DNA of 6,868 bases. Origin: Pseudomonadota bacterium (lineage in GTDB: Bacteria > Pseudomonadota > Gammaproteobacteria > Burkholderiales > Nitrosomonadaceae). This document shows positions 1 through 6,683 of the stretch, in pieces. Under the pieces are notes generated by a model. It worked only from the letters and a program-made list of their open reading frames with translations. It made no database searches and was not told the origin of the DNA. Position 1 is the first letter of the stretch. The number at the start of each line of letters is the position of its first letter. Position numbers and translations under genes: made by a program. Where the stretch lies: assembly GCA_018240935.1 (NCBI GenBank), contig JAFEEV010000006.1, forward strand, positions 1 through 6,868. The letters are read 5' to 3'.

Positions 1-2094
1 GATGACCTGAATCGGACGCCCGCCCTTTTTCTCAATCTCGGCGCGCGCTTCTTCGGTATCGGCTTCGATGAACGTGGCAATACCTCTGACCAATGCATGC
101 GTCAGCCGTTGCTGCAACGGTTCTTCACGCCACGCCAGGTCTTCGACCTGTTCCTTTTTCTGCCCCTTGTACTGTTCGGCAAATTCGACCAGACGCTCGG
201 TTGCGTCCGGACGGCGGTTCAACAGCACGTCCTCGACTTTTTCCAGCAGTTCGGGCGGAATGTCGGAATACACACCGAGCTGTCCGGCATTGACGATCCC
301 CATCGTCATACCGGCCTTGATCGCGTGATACAGAAAAGCGGTATGAATCGCCTCGCGAATCGGCTCGTTGCCGCGGAACGAGAACGACACATTCGACACC
401 CCGCCGCTGACCTTGGCATACGGCAGAGTCTGCTTGATCGCGCGCGTCGCTTCGATGAAATCGACGCCGTAGTTGTTGTGTTCCTCGATGCCGGTGGCAA
501 TGGCAAAGATGTTCGGATCGAAAATGATGTCTTCCGGCGGAAAACCGACCTTATCCACCAGAATATGGTAGCTGCGCGTGCAAATTTCGACCTTGCGCTG
601 CAAGGTATCCGCCTGCCCCTGCTCGTCGAACGCCATGACGATCACGGCGGCGCCATAGCGGCGCGCCAGTTTGGCGTGGCGGATGAACTCCTCTTCGCCT
701 TCCTTCATACTGATCGAATTGATGACCGATTTGCCTTGGATACATTTCAACCCGCCTTCGATCACCGTCCACTTGCTCGAGTCGAGCATGATCGGCACCT
801 TGCAAATATCCGGCTCGGCTGCCACCAGATTGAGAAACGTCACCATGGCTTTGTGCGAATCGAGCATGGCCTCGTCCATGTTGATATCGATGATCTGCGC
901 GCCGTTTTCCACCTGGCTGCGCGCCACGTTCAGCGCTTCCGCGTAATTGTCGTTCAGAATCAAGCGGGCAAAGGCGCGCGAGCCGGTCACGTTGGTGCGT
1001 TCGCCGACATTGACGAATAGCGAATCGTCGCCGATGTTCAGCGGCTCCAGACCCGACAACCGTAATTTTTTCGGAATATCGGGAATCTTGCGCGGCGCGA
1101 TAGGCGCCACCGCCTGCGCAATGGCCTTGATGTGCGCTGGCGTTGTACCGCAGCAACCGCCGACGATGTTGACGAAACCATCCTGCGCAAAACCCTTGAT
1201 CTGGCTGGCAGTGTACTCCGGTGATTCGTCATAACCGGTTTCGGACAACGGGTTCGGCAGCCCCGCATTGGGATGCACACTGATGTATACATCCGCCACT
1301 CCGGCCAATTCCTCGATATACGGGCGCATCAACTCGGCGCCGAGCGCGCAGTTGATGCCCACCGACAATGGCCGGGTATGGCTGATCGAGTTCCAGAAGG
1401 CTTCCGGCGTTTGTCCCGACAGGGTGCGCCCCGAGGCATCGGTGATCGTGACCGAAATCATGACCGGCAGCCGTATGCCGTGATCCTCGAAAAATTGATC
1501 GATGGCGAACAGCGCCGCCTTGGCGTTGAGCGAATCGAAAATGGTTTCCACCAGCAGGATGTCGGCGCCGCCATCGACCAGTCCCCGTATCGACTCGGTG
1601 TAGTCGGTTACCAACTGATCGAACGAAATATTGCGAAAACCGGGATCATTGACATCCGGCGAAATCGACGCGGTCTTGGTGGTCGGACCGATGACACCGG
1701 CGACGAAACGCGGCTTGCCGGGTGTTTTGGCTTCATATTCTTGCGCCGCCTCGCGCGCCAGCTTGGCCGCAGCCACATTCAGCTCGTACACCAGATCCTG
1801 CATGTGATAATCCGCCATCGACACCGCGTTGGAATTGAACGTGTTGGTCTCGATGATATCCGCCCCGGCTTCCAGGTAACCGGCATGAATCGAGCGGATG
1901 ATGTCCGGTTGTGTGAGCGTCAGCAGATCGTTATTGCCCTTCAGATCATGCGCAAAGTCCGCAAAACGCTGCCCGCGGAAATCCGTCTCGGTGAGTTTGA
2001 AGGTTTGAATCATGGTGCCCATTGCACCATCCAGTATCAGGATGCGTTGGGAAAATAAACTTTCCAATAAAGCTGTGCGGGATTCTCTCGTCAT
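1..2094 (-). CDS. metH: Cobalamin-dependent methionine synthase MetH, N-terminal 698 residues (runs off left edge)
   Basis: The enzyme transfers a methyl group from 5-methyltetrahydrofolate to homocysteine through cob(I)alamin, making methionine in the cytoplasm. The frame is open from the ATG to the window edge, about 57% of a typical 1,230-residue MetH. Residues 1-330 are the homocysteine-binding barrel: LDGAMGTM at 21-28, and zinc ligands expected at Cys249 (GINCALG), Cys314 and Cys315 (GGCCGTTP). Residues about 355-620 are the pterin-binding barrel (NVGERTNVTGS at 362-372, DINMDEAM at 403-410, GGVSNVSFSFRGNEP at 564-578). The helical cap before the cobalamin domain begins near 650. The B12-binding DxHxxG motif and the activation domain lie outside the window. 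Both substrate domains are on one chain, unlike the split MetH of some betaproteobacteria. An in-frame TGA two codons upstream fixes the ATG as the first possible start. No good Shine-Dalgarno sequence precedes it. The frame is intact throughout the visible part. Confidence 0.97.
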   Translation of the reverse strand, partial: MTRESRTALLESLFSQRILILDGAMGTMIQTFKLTETDFRGQRFADFAHDLKGNNDLLTLTQPDIIRSIHAGYLEAGADIIETNTFNSNAVSMADYHMQDLVYELNVAAAKLAREAAQEYEAKTPGKPRFVAGVIGPTTKTASISPDVNDPGFRNISFDQLVTDYTESIRGLVDGGADILLVETIFDSLNAKAALFAIDQFFEDHGIRLPVMISVTITDASGRTLSGQTPEAFWNSISHTRPLSVGINCALGAELMRPYIEELAGVADVYISVHPNAGLPNPLSETGYDESPEYTASQIKGFAQDGFVNIVGGCCGTTPAHIKAIAQAVAPIAPRKIPDIPKKLRLSGLEPLNIGDDSLFVNVGERTNVTGSRAFARLILNDNYAEALNVARSQVENGAQIIDINMDEAMLDSHKAMVTFLNLVAAEPDICKVPIMLDSSKWTVIEGGLKCIQGKSVINSISMKEGEEEFIRHAKLARRYGAAVIVMAFDEQGQADTLQRKVEICTRSYHILVDKVGFPPEDIIFDPNIFAIATGIEEHNNYGVDFIEATRAIKQTLPYAKVSGGVSNVSFSFRGNEPIREAIHTAFLYHAIKAGMTMGIVNAGQLGVYSDIPPELLEKVEDVLLNRRPDATERLVEFAEQYKGQKKEQVEDLAWREEPLQQRLTHALVRGIATFIEADTEEARAEIEKKGGRPIQVI

Positions 2095-2127
2095 GGATTC
2101 AGTGATGTTGTAATAAGATGAAGGGGC

Positions 2128-2156
2128 ATTATACCTGAGACGGTTTGATCTATTGG
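2128..2156 (-). promoter_or_regulatory. Probable sigma-70 promoter of metH
   Basis: Read on the minus strand, a perfect TATAAT (2128-2133) lies 33 bases upstream of the metH ATG. With a 17-base spacer the -35 would be the poor match CCAATA (2151-2156). A better hexamer, TTGCCA (2154-2159), is 20 bases away, which is longer than usual. Transcription would start near 2121, giving a leader of roughly 27 bases. That is too short to hold an S-adenosylhomocysteine or cobalamin riboswitch. The -10 match is seen directly; promoter activity is inferred. Confidence 0.5.
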
Positions 2157-2286
2157 CAAGGGAAAAAGCACCGATTACATACTTCTTTTATCCTGTGAAC
2201 CGCCTTATTCCAGCAAGAAAAAACACGAATCTGATTAATACCGGTTTACGGAACTTGAATTGATCACGTCTTGCTCGGAGCATATT

Positions 2287-3063
2287 CTATGGGTACAGCA
2301 ACTGCAAGCGGTATCCCAATGCGCCCAAATTCGTGCTGTCGAAATCCAGGCGAATGTCGATTTCATCCTGCGGCTGGATGAATTGCCTTGTTTTATCCTC
2401 TTCCTGCAAGTATTCCGCGGCAGTAAAGATGCGGCTGGCAACGACTTGTCCTTGGGCGTCCAATAGCAGCAGCTGCAAGGCCGGGAGGGCCTGCGGGAAA
2501 GACGCGTGATTGCTGATGACCGCACGCATGGTGGTGACTTCCGGCTGGCGCGCGGGATTTTTCTGCATATCGGACGATTCGATACCGAGCTGGCGGATAT
2601 CCCGCGGGTACGGCACCTGGCAGCCGATGAGCGCGCAATAGTGTTCCAGATGAGGCCGGATTTGCGGTTTGATCATGGTCAGTTTCGTACGATTGGCGAA
2701 CGTGATCTGGCCGATTAAGACTAACACCAGCAGCAGGCTGGCTAATCCCCAAAAGCCCGATGATTTTTTCACCGGCTCGTCGTCAAATAAATCAGCAGCG
2801 GATGATTCCGTACCGGTTTGTTCCCGGTCCGGGGCTATGCGATGTTCATGCGGCGCAGGCAGATATGTCTCCGCCGTCTCCGTTTTCACAGCCGGTTGCA
2901 GCGGATATTCGATCGCCGATTCGTTCACGGTAATCAACGTAGCGAATCCGTTGAAAACCCGCTGACAATGCCCGCACCGCACATCGCCGCCGTGCGCTTG
3001 CAACTGCGCGGCATTGACGCGAAACGTCGTGGCGCAACCGGGGCAAAGTGTCACCAACGCCAT
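2287..3063 (-). CDS. Zinc-ribbon, single-pass membrane protein of the DUF3426 family
   Basis: This is a 258-residue protein of unknown function. The N-terminus is a zinc ribbon with the Cys pairs Cys7/Cys10 (CPGC) and Cys30/Cys33 (CGHC), of the kind annotated as an MJ0042-type zinc finger. An acidic, low-complexity linker follows (about 50-100). One hydrophobic segment at about 104-123 (GFWGLASLLLVLVLIGQ) is flanked by Lys and Arg, so it is a likely transmembrane helix. The C-terminal half (about 130-258) matches the DUF3426 pattern, with a GCQVPYPRDI stretch at 147-156 and a beta-rich tail. Lys99 and Lys100 before the helix suggest the zinc ribbon is cytoplasmic and the DUF3426 part periplasmic (inference). 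It lies 97 bases downstream of prmA on the same strand, the usual betaproteobacterial position. The ATG at 3063 has no clear Shine-Dalgarno sequence, so translation may depend on upstream coupling. Confidence 0.9.
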   Translation of the reverse strand: MALVTLCPGCATTFRVNAAQLQAHGGDVRCGHCQRVFNGFATLITVNESAIEYPLQPAVKTETAETYLPAPHEHRIAPDREQTGTESSAADLFDDEPVKKSSGFWGLASLLLVLVLIGQITFANRTKLTMIKPQIRPHLEHYCALIGCQVPYPRDIRQLGIESSDMQKNPARQPEVTTMRAVISNHASFPQALPALQLLLLDAQGQVVASRIFTAAEYLQEEDKTRQFIQPQDEIDIRLDFDSTNLGALGYRLQLLYP

Positions 3064-3066
3064 GAG

Positions 3067-3156
3067 TCAACCGCAGTAAGGAATCGCATGCAAAAGCACC
3101 GGTAATGAGCAACGGAATTGATACGGCTTGCTTGCCTTCAAGCCCGGGGCGGCCAT
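3067..3156 (-). CDS. Possible 29-residue small protein or coupling ORF between prmA and the DUF3426 gene
   Basis: A short frame starts at ATG 3156, five bases after the prmA stop codon, and ends in TGA three bases before the DUF3426 ATG. The sequence AAAAGGTGA (3161-3169) contains the prmA stop and also gives an AGGTG Shine-Dalgarno match five bases before this ATG. The downstream gene has no obvious ribosome binding site of its own. The predicted peptide begins MAAPGLKASKPY, ends in CG, and has two cysteines and a short hydrophobic stretch. It resembles no family I know. A 29-codon frame without a stop is quite likely by chance, so the case rests on the ribosome binding site and the tight spacing. 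It may be a translational coupler, a small protein or nothing. Confidence 0.3.
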   Translation of the reverse strand: MAAPGLKASKPYQFRCSLPVLLHAIPYCG

Positions 3157-3160
3157 TATT

Positions 3161-4078
3161 TCACCTTTTGACACCGCTTAACAGCACCCAGCCTTCCTGT
3201 TCACCGGCGATGTTCATATTGAACCATTGCTGATAAGTGTTTCTGACTTCCCCGGCTTGTTCTTTCAGTATCCCGGATAACACGATATGGCCGTGTTGCC
3301 GGACAATCTGCGCAAGTAGCGGCGCCAATAGGATCAATGGATTAGCCAGGATATTGGCGACCACGACATCGGTTTGTTCTAGCGCTTGCGAACTCCGTTC
3401 CGTGGTTTGATATGCCGTTGCAAAATGAAACCCCGGCGCATCGCACTGATTGCGCAACGCGTTTTCCTCGCTGGCTTTGATCGCTTGGGGATCGATATCG
3501 ATACCGGTGACATGCCGCGCCCCCAGCTTTAACGCCGCAATCGCGAGTATGCCCGAACCGCAGCCATAATCCACGACGGTAGCGCCGGGCTGCAAATTCT
3601 GGTCCAGCCAGCCCAAACATAATTGCGTCGTGGGATGACTCCCGGTACCGAAAGCCAAACCGGGATCGAGTATCAAGTTGATGGCCGCAGGATCAGGCGA
3701 TGCGTGCCAGGTCGGCACAATCCACAAACGCGCCGAGATTTGAATCGGGTCGAATTGCGATTGCGTCAGGCGCACCCAATCCTGTTCTTCGATCCGCTCA
3801 ATACGGTGATTGAGCGGTTGATCCGCTTGCGCGATGGACGTGACATTACGGAGAATTTCAACGATATCCGCGTCTTCATTGAACAGCGCGGAAACTTCCG
3901 CGTGCTGCCAGATTTCTCCACTGGGTTCACCAGGCTCGCCGAACAGCATCTGTTCGTCTGCCGTATCTACGGCGGCATCGTGAATATCCACCGACAATGC
4001 GCCCTGTTCCAGCAACGCATCGCTCAGTGTTTCGGCGTGCGCCGCATCCGTCTCGATAATCAGGGTAACCCAGGACAT
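3161..4078 (-). CDS. prmA: Ribosomal protein L11 methyltransferase PrmA
   Basis: PrmA uses S-adenosylmethionine to methylate ribosomal protein L11 (trimethylation of the N-terminal amino group and of lysines in E. coli). The predicted protein has 305 residues, against 293 in E. coli. An N-terminal substrate-recognition domain (about 1-60, starting MSWVTLIIETDA) is followed by a Rossmann-type methyltransferase domain. The PrmA signature LDPGLAFGTGSHPTT lies at 137-151, the SAM-binding loop DYGCGSG at 170-176, an acidic GIDIDP segment at 192-197 and the NILANPL motif at 242-248. The frame could extend to a TTG at 4132, but the added 18 residues have no counterpart in the family, whose members begin M-[SP]-W. 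ATG 4078 is therefore preferred, although it has no strong Shine-Dalgarno sequence. It starts 50 bases after the accC stop and is probably cotranscribed with accBC. Confidence 0.96.
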   Translation of the reverse strand: MSWVTLIIETDAAHAETLSDALLEQGALSVDIHDAAVDTADEQMLFGEPGEPSGEIWQHAEVSALFNEDADIVEILRNVTSIAQADQPLNHRIERIEEQDWVRLTQSQFDPIQISARLWIVPTWHASPDPAAINLILDPGLAFGTGSHPTTQLCLGWLDQNLQPGATVVDYGCGSGILAIAALKLGARHVTGIDIDPQAIKASEENALRNQCDAPGFHFATAYQTTERSSQALEQTDVVVANILANPLILLAPLLAQIVRQHGHIVLSGILKEQAGEVRNTYQQWFNMNIAGEQEGWVLLSGVKR

Positions 4079-4128
4079 AGCGCGTTGGGGAGGGTTAAAG
4101 GACGATCCGGTTTCGATGCGCCGGTCTG

Positions 4129-5484
4129 TCAATTCGATTTGTTATGCAGGGCAAGCTTCTGCTCTAAATAATGAATCGAAGCACCGCCGCGCAAGAACGA
4201 TGCATCGTTGAGCAAATCCCGGTGCAATGGGATATTCGTTTTAATACCGGTGATCACCATTTCCGATAACGCGATGCGCATGCGGGCGATCGCCTGTTCG
4301 CGCGTGTCGCCGTAAGTGATGATTTTACCGATCATGGAATCGTAATACGGCGGCACCATGTAATTGTGGTAAACATGCGAATCCACGCGCACGCCCGGCC
4401 CGCCCGGCGCATGATATTGCGTGATACGCCCGGCGGACGGCGTCAGCTTGTAGGGATCCTCGGCATTGATGCGGCATTCGATCGCGTGCCCTTTCATGAC
4501 GACATCCTTCTGCTTGAGCGGCAGCACGACACCGGCAGCAACGTTGATTTGCGCCTGCACCAGATCGATGCCGGTCACCGCCTCGGTCACCGGATGCTCA
4601 ACCTGCAAGCGCGTATTCATTTCGATGAAATAGAACTCGTTGTTCTCGAACAAAAACTCAAATGTGCCGACACCGCGGTATTTGATGCGGCGGCACGCTT
4701 CCGCGCAACGTTCACCGATTTTGTCGCGCAATTTTTCCGGTATGCCGGGCGCCGGCGCCTCCTCCAGAATTTTCTGATGGCGGCGCTGCATGGAACAATC
4801 GCGTTCCCCCAGATGCACGGCATTGCCATACTCATCGATTAATAATTGAAACTCGATATGGCGCGGATTTTCAAGAAATTTTTCTGCATACACTACCGGG
4901 TTGCCGAACGCAGTTTGGGCTTCGTTGCGTGTTACGATGATCGCGTTCGATAGCGCAGCCTCGGTATGCACGACACGCATGCCGCGCCCGCCGCCGCCGC
5001 CGGCCGCTTTAATGATGACCGGATAACCGATTTCGCGCACGATCTTCTTGATTTCATCAATGTCTTCCGGCAGTGCGCCGTCCGATCCCGGCACGCAAGG
5101 CACACCGGCTTTTTTCATGGCATTCTTCGCGCTGACTTTGTCGCCCATCAGGCGAATGGTTTCCGGACGCGGGCCGATAAACACGAACCCGCTTTTTTCC
5201 ACGCGCTCGGCAAAATCGGCGTTTTCCGACAGAAACCCATAGCCGGGATGAATCGCCTCGGCATCGGTCACTTCGGCCGCGCTGATGATGGCCGGTACGT
5301 TTAAATAACTGTGCGCCGCTGCCGCCGGCCCGATGCACACCGATTCATCAGCCAACTTGACATACTTCGCTTCTGCATCCGCTTCGGAATGCACGGCAAC
5401 TGTCTTGATACCCATCGCACGGCAAGCGCGCTGTATCCGCAAGGCGATTTCGCCGCGATTGGCAATAAGGATTTTTTCAAACAT
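4129..5484 (-). CDS. accC: Biotin carboxylase subunit of acetyl-CoA carboxylase
   Basis: AccC uses ATP and bicarbonate to carboxylate the biotin carried by AccB, the first half-reaction of acetyl-CoA carboxylase and the committed step of fatty acid synthesis. It has 451 residues, against 449 in E. coli. The N-terminal biotin carboxylase domain starts with KILIANRGEIALRI. The ATP-grasp domain carries the glycine-rich loop GGGGGRG (162-168). The catalytic and ATP/metal-binding residues known from the E. coli enzyme are all present at the same numbers: Lys116, Lys159, His209, Glu276, Glu288, Asn290, Arg292 and Arg338. The EMNTRLQVEHPVTE signature lies at 288-301, and the C-terminal domain follows. 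The start is supported by AAAGG a few bases upstream and by alignment with the family N-terminus. It lies 20 bases after accB, so the two subunits are almost certainly cotranscribed. Confidence 0.98.
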   Translation of the reverse strand: MFEKILIANRGEIALRIQRACRAMGIKTVAVHSEADAEAKYVKLADESVCIGPAAAAHSYLNVPAIISAAEVTDAEAIHPGYGFLSENADFAERVEKSGFVFIGPRPETIRLMGDKVSAKNAMKKAGVPCVPGSDGALPEDIDEIKKIVREIGYPVIIKAAGGGGGRGMRVVHTEAALSNAIIVTRNEAQTAFGNPVVYAEKFLENPRHIEFQLLIDEYGNAVHLGERDCSMQRRHQKILEEAPAPGIPEKLRDKIGERCAEACRRIKYRGVGTFEFLFENNEFYFIEMNTRLQVEHPVTEAVTGIDLVQAQINVAAGVVLPLKQKDVVMKGHAIECRINAEDPYKLTPSAGRITQYHAPGGPGVRVDSHVYHNYMVPPYYDSMIGKIITYGDTREQAIARMRIALSEMVITGIKTNIPLHRDLLNDASFLRGGASIHYLEQKLALHNKSN

Positions 5485-5504
5485 AGGATTGGCCTTTATT
5501 CAGA

Positions 5505-5987
5505 CTATTGAATGACGAATAAAGGCTCGCCGTACTCGACCGGCTGACCGTTTTCCAGCAAAATCGCCTTAATAACTCCGCTTTTATCGGCTTCGATTTC
5601 ATTGAGCAGCTTCATCGCCTCAATGATGCACAAAGTATCGCCTTCCTTAACCCTTTGCCCGACTTCCACGAAGGCATTAGCCCCCGGCGATGGCGCGCGA
5701 TAGAACGTGCCGACCATCGGCGATTTGACCACATGACCTTCGGGAATTGCAACCTTGTCGGAACCATTGGTTTCCACGGCTTTATCCGCATCCGGCGCAG
5801 CGGCTGATACCGGCTGCTGAACCGGCGCTATAACCGGCTGCATGGCGGGCGGCATGAACGCATAATTCTGCACGCCGGAACCCGATTTACTGATGCGGAC
5901 TTTCTCCTCGCCCTCGGTAATTTCCAGTTCCGCGATACTCGACTCTTCAACCAGCTCAATGAGCTTCTTAAGCTTTCTTAAATCCAT
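5505..5987 (-). CDS. accB: Biotin carboxyl carrier protein of acetyl-CoA carboxylase
   Basis: AccB carries biotin between the carboxylase (AccC) and the carboxyltransferase (AccA/AccD, not in this window). The protein has 160 residues. The N-terminal segment (1-33, MDLRKLKKLIELVEESS) is the part that contacts AccC in the family. An Ala/Pro/Gln-rich flexible linker spans about 45-78. The biotinyl domain fills 80-160, with the biotin-accepting Lys126 in EAMKLLNEIEA (124-134) and the family's thumb loop near 96-108. A TTG two codons upstream (5993) could extend the frame. The ATG at 5987 is chosen because GGGAG (5995-5999) sits seven bases before it, but would lie too close to the TTG. The 5' leader holds a small hairpin next to this ribosome binding site. 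In E. coli and B. subtilis the AccB level feeds back on its own expression; whether that happens here is unknown. Confidence 0.97.
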   Translation of the reverse strand: MDLRKLKKLIELVEESSIAELEITEGEEKVRISKSGSGVQNYAFMPPAMQPVIAPVQQPVSAAAPDADKAVETNGSDKVAIPEGHVVKSPMVGTFYRAPSPGANAFVEVGQRVKEGDTLCIIEAMKLLNEIEADKSGVIKAILLENGQPVEYGEPLFVIQ

Positions 5988-5989
5988 TC

Positions 5990-6079
5990 TCAATCTCCCG
6001 AGACGATGTCTCGTTTTAAGGTAGTGTTAGCACTGAAAAACAATGTTACTGAATGTAAAAATGAGCAAAATGACGGCAT
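5990..6079 (-). CDS. Possible 29-codon upstream ORF in the accB leader
   Basis: A frame from ATG 6079 to TGA 5990-5992 covers most of the aroQ-accB spacer and stops two bases before the accB ATG. The peptide begins MPSFCSFLHSV and is hydrophobic in its first half. It runs through the leader hairpin and the accB ribosome binding site, so translating it would open that hairpin. However, no Shine-Dalgarno sequence precedes its ATG, the region is AT-rich, and a frame of this length arises readily by chance. I list it as a weak candidate because its end is so close to accB. Confidence 0.15.
   Translation of the reverse strand: MPSFCSFLHSVTLFFSANTTLKRDIVSGD
5995..6013 (-). promoter_or_regulatory. 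Leader hairpin abutting the accB Shine-Dalgarno sequence
   Basis: On the minus strand CGAGAC, a three-base ATC loop and GTCTCG form a perfect six-pair stem (5999-6013). The last G of the stem is also the first G of the GGGAG ribosome binding site (5995-5999). Folding could therefore partly hide the site from the ribosome, while an open leader would allow initiation at ATG 5987. The repeat is seen directly; a regulatory role is inference. The stem is short, so it may be only weakly stable in the cell. Confidence 0.35.
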
Positions 6080-6128
6080 CGCAAAAGAAATGAAATTACA
6101 GAAAGAAATTAACGTATATACCGGTGGA

Positions 6129-6584
6129 TCAACGAGAGGCTATCGCATATTCCAGCGCAAGCTCATAACCTTTAGCTCCCAAACCGCTGATCACTCCGAT
6201 CGCCAGATCTGAAAAATAAGACCGTTGGCGGAAAGATTCGCGCGCATAAACATTCGATAAATGCACTTCAATGAAAGGCAGCTTCACGGCGGCAAGCGCA
6301 TCCCGCATCGCCACGCTGGTATGGGTGTATGCAGCCGGGTTGATAATGATAAAATCCGTCCCGTCATGCATTGTCTGCTGAATTCTATCGATTAACGCAA
6401 ACTCTGCATTACTTTGAAAAAAGTCCAGCTTAATTTCTTTATTTTCGGCTAACTTGCTTAAATTTCTGTTAATATCTTGCAGCGTAACAGCACCATAAAT
6501 ATCCGGCTCACGCATTCCCAGCAAATTTAAATTCGGGCCGTGCATAATCAAAACATTTCGCACTTTCATACTTTTCGAGTCCAT
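6129..6584 (-). CDS. aroQ: Type II 3-dehydroquinate dehydratase
   Basis: AroQ converts 3-dehydroquinate to 3-dehydroshikimate, the third step of the shikimate pathway to aromatic amino acids and folate. The type II enzyme is a dodecamer with a flavodoxin-like fold. From ATG 6584 the protein has 151 residues, within the usual 140-155. GPNLNLLGMREPDIYG (16-31) carries the lid-loop Arg25 and the catalytic Tyr30. INPAAYTHTS (81-90) holds Asn82 and His88. EVHLSNVYARESFR (106-119) holds the catalytic His108 and the substrate-binding Arg119. The family's SN-x-EGEL segment reads SNAEFAL (58-64), an unusual variant. A second ATG at 6569 would give a 146-residue protein starting MKVRNVLIMHGPN, closer to many relatives. 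Neither start has a clear Shine-Dalgarno sequence, so the choice is open. Gene order aroQ-accB-accC is common in proteobacteria. No terminator is visible before accB. Confidence 0.96.
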   Translation of the reverse strand: MDSKSMKVRNVLIMHGPNLNLLGMREPDIYGAVTLQDINRNLSKLAENKEIKLDFFQSNAEFALIDRIQQTMHDGTDFIIINPAAYTHTSVAMRDALAAVKLPFIEVHLSNVYARESFRQRSYFSDLAIGVISGLGAKGYELALEYAIASR

Positions 6585-6647
6585 TTTAATAATTATGGAC
6601 TCTTATACTAAAAATGTACAGATTTTAGCGAAATTAACCGAACTTAA

Positions 6648-6659
6648 ACGAATATTCGT
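6648..6659. repeat. Perfect 12-base palindrome upstream of aroQ
   Basis: ACGAATATTCGT is a perfect inverted repeat without a spacer, in the AT-rich stretch between aroQ and the divergent tRNA gene. It lies about 64 bases before the aroQ ATG. It could be a dimeric-regulator site, but one or two palindromes of this length are expected by chance in a window this long. No known operator consensus matches it. Confidence 0.3.
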
Positions 6660-6683
6660 GATAAATATTAAATTCGGCATGAA

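Noticed and set aside
97..1020. Long open frame on the plus strand (307 codons) opposite metH
   Set aside because: It is an antisense shadow of metH codon bias. The minus-strand frame gives an unmistakable MetH with all motifs, while this translation resembles no family.
551..1156. Minus-strand 201-codon frame inside metH
   Set aside because: It is an alternative frame of the same strand. The metH frame is continuous across it with conserved pterin-domain motifs.
1273..2058. Second long plus-strand frame (261 codons) opposite the start of metH
   Set aside because: It lies fully inside the metH homocysteine domain on the opposite strand, with composition expected from antisense reading and no recognisable domain.
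2095..2286. S-adenosylhomocysteine or cobalamin riboswitch upstream of metH
   Set aside because: I could not find the conserved core sequences or a matching fold by eye, and the likely promoter leaves only about 27 bases of leader.
3125..3144. Hairpin GGCTTG/CAAGCC in the prmA-DUF3426 spacer as a terminator
   Set aside because: No T tract follows it on the minus strand, and the downstream gene has no obvious promoter of its own, so termination is unlikely here.
4079..4132. TTG start at 4132 that would add 18 residues to PrmA
   Set aside because: The extra residues do not match the family N-terminus, the TTG overlaps the accC stop region, and ATG 4078 begins the canonical M-S-W sequence.
3623..4171. 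Plus-strand 182-codon frame opposite prmA
   Set aside because: Antisense shadow of prmA; it also crosses the accC-prmA junction and lacks any recognisable motif.
4366..5304. Plus-strand frames of 158 and 112 codons opposite accC
   Set aside because: Both are antisense to a complete, motif-perfect biotin carboxylase and show no family resemblance.
5988..5993. TTG start at 5993 for accB
   Set aside because: It would lie only about one base from the GGGAG ribosome binding site, whereas ATG 5987 has correct spacing and matches the family N-terminus.
5999..6017. Plus-strand rho-independent terminator (CGAGAC hairpin followed by TTTT)
   Set aside because: The stem has only six pairs and the T run four bases, and no plus-strand gene precedes it. 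A role in the accB leader is more plausible.
6006..6212. Plus-strand 68-codon frame across the accB-aroQ spacer
   Set aside because: It overlaps the 3' end of aroQ in antisense, has no Shine-Dalgarno sequence or promoter, and has no recognisable domain.
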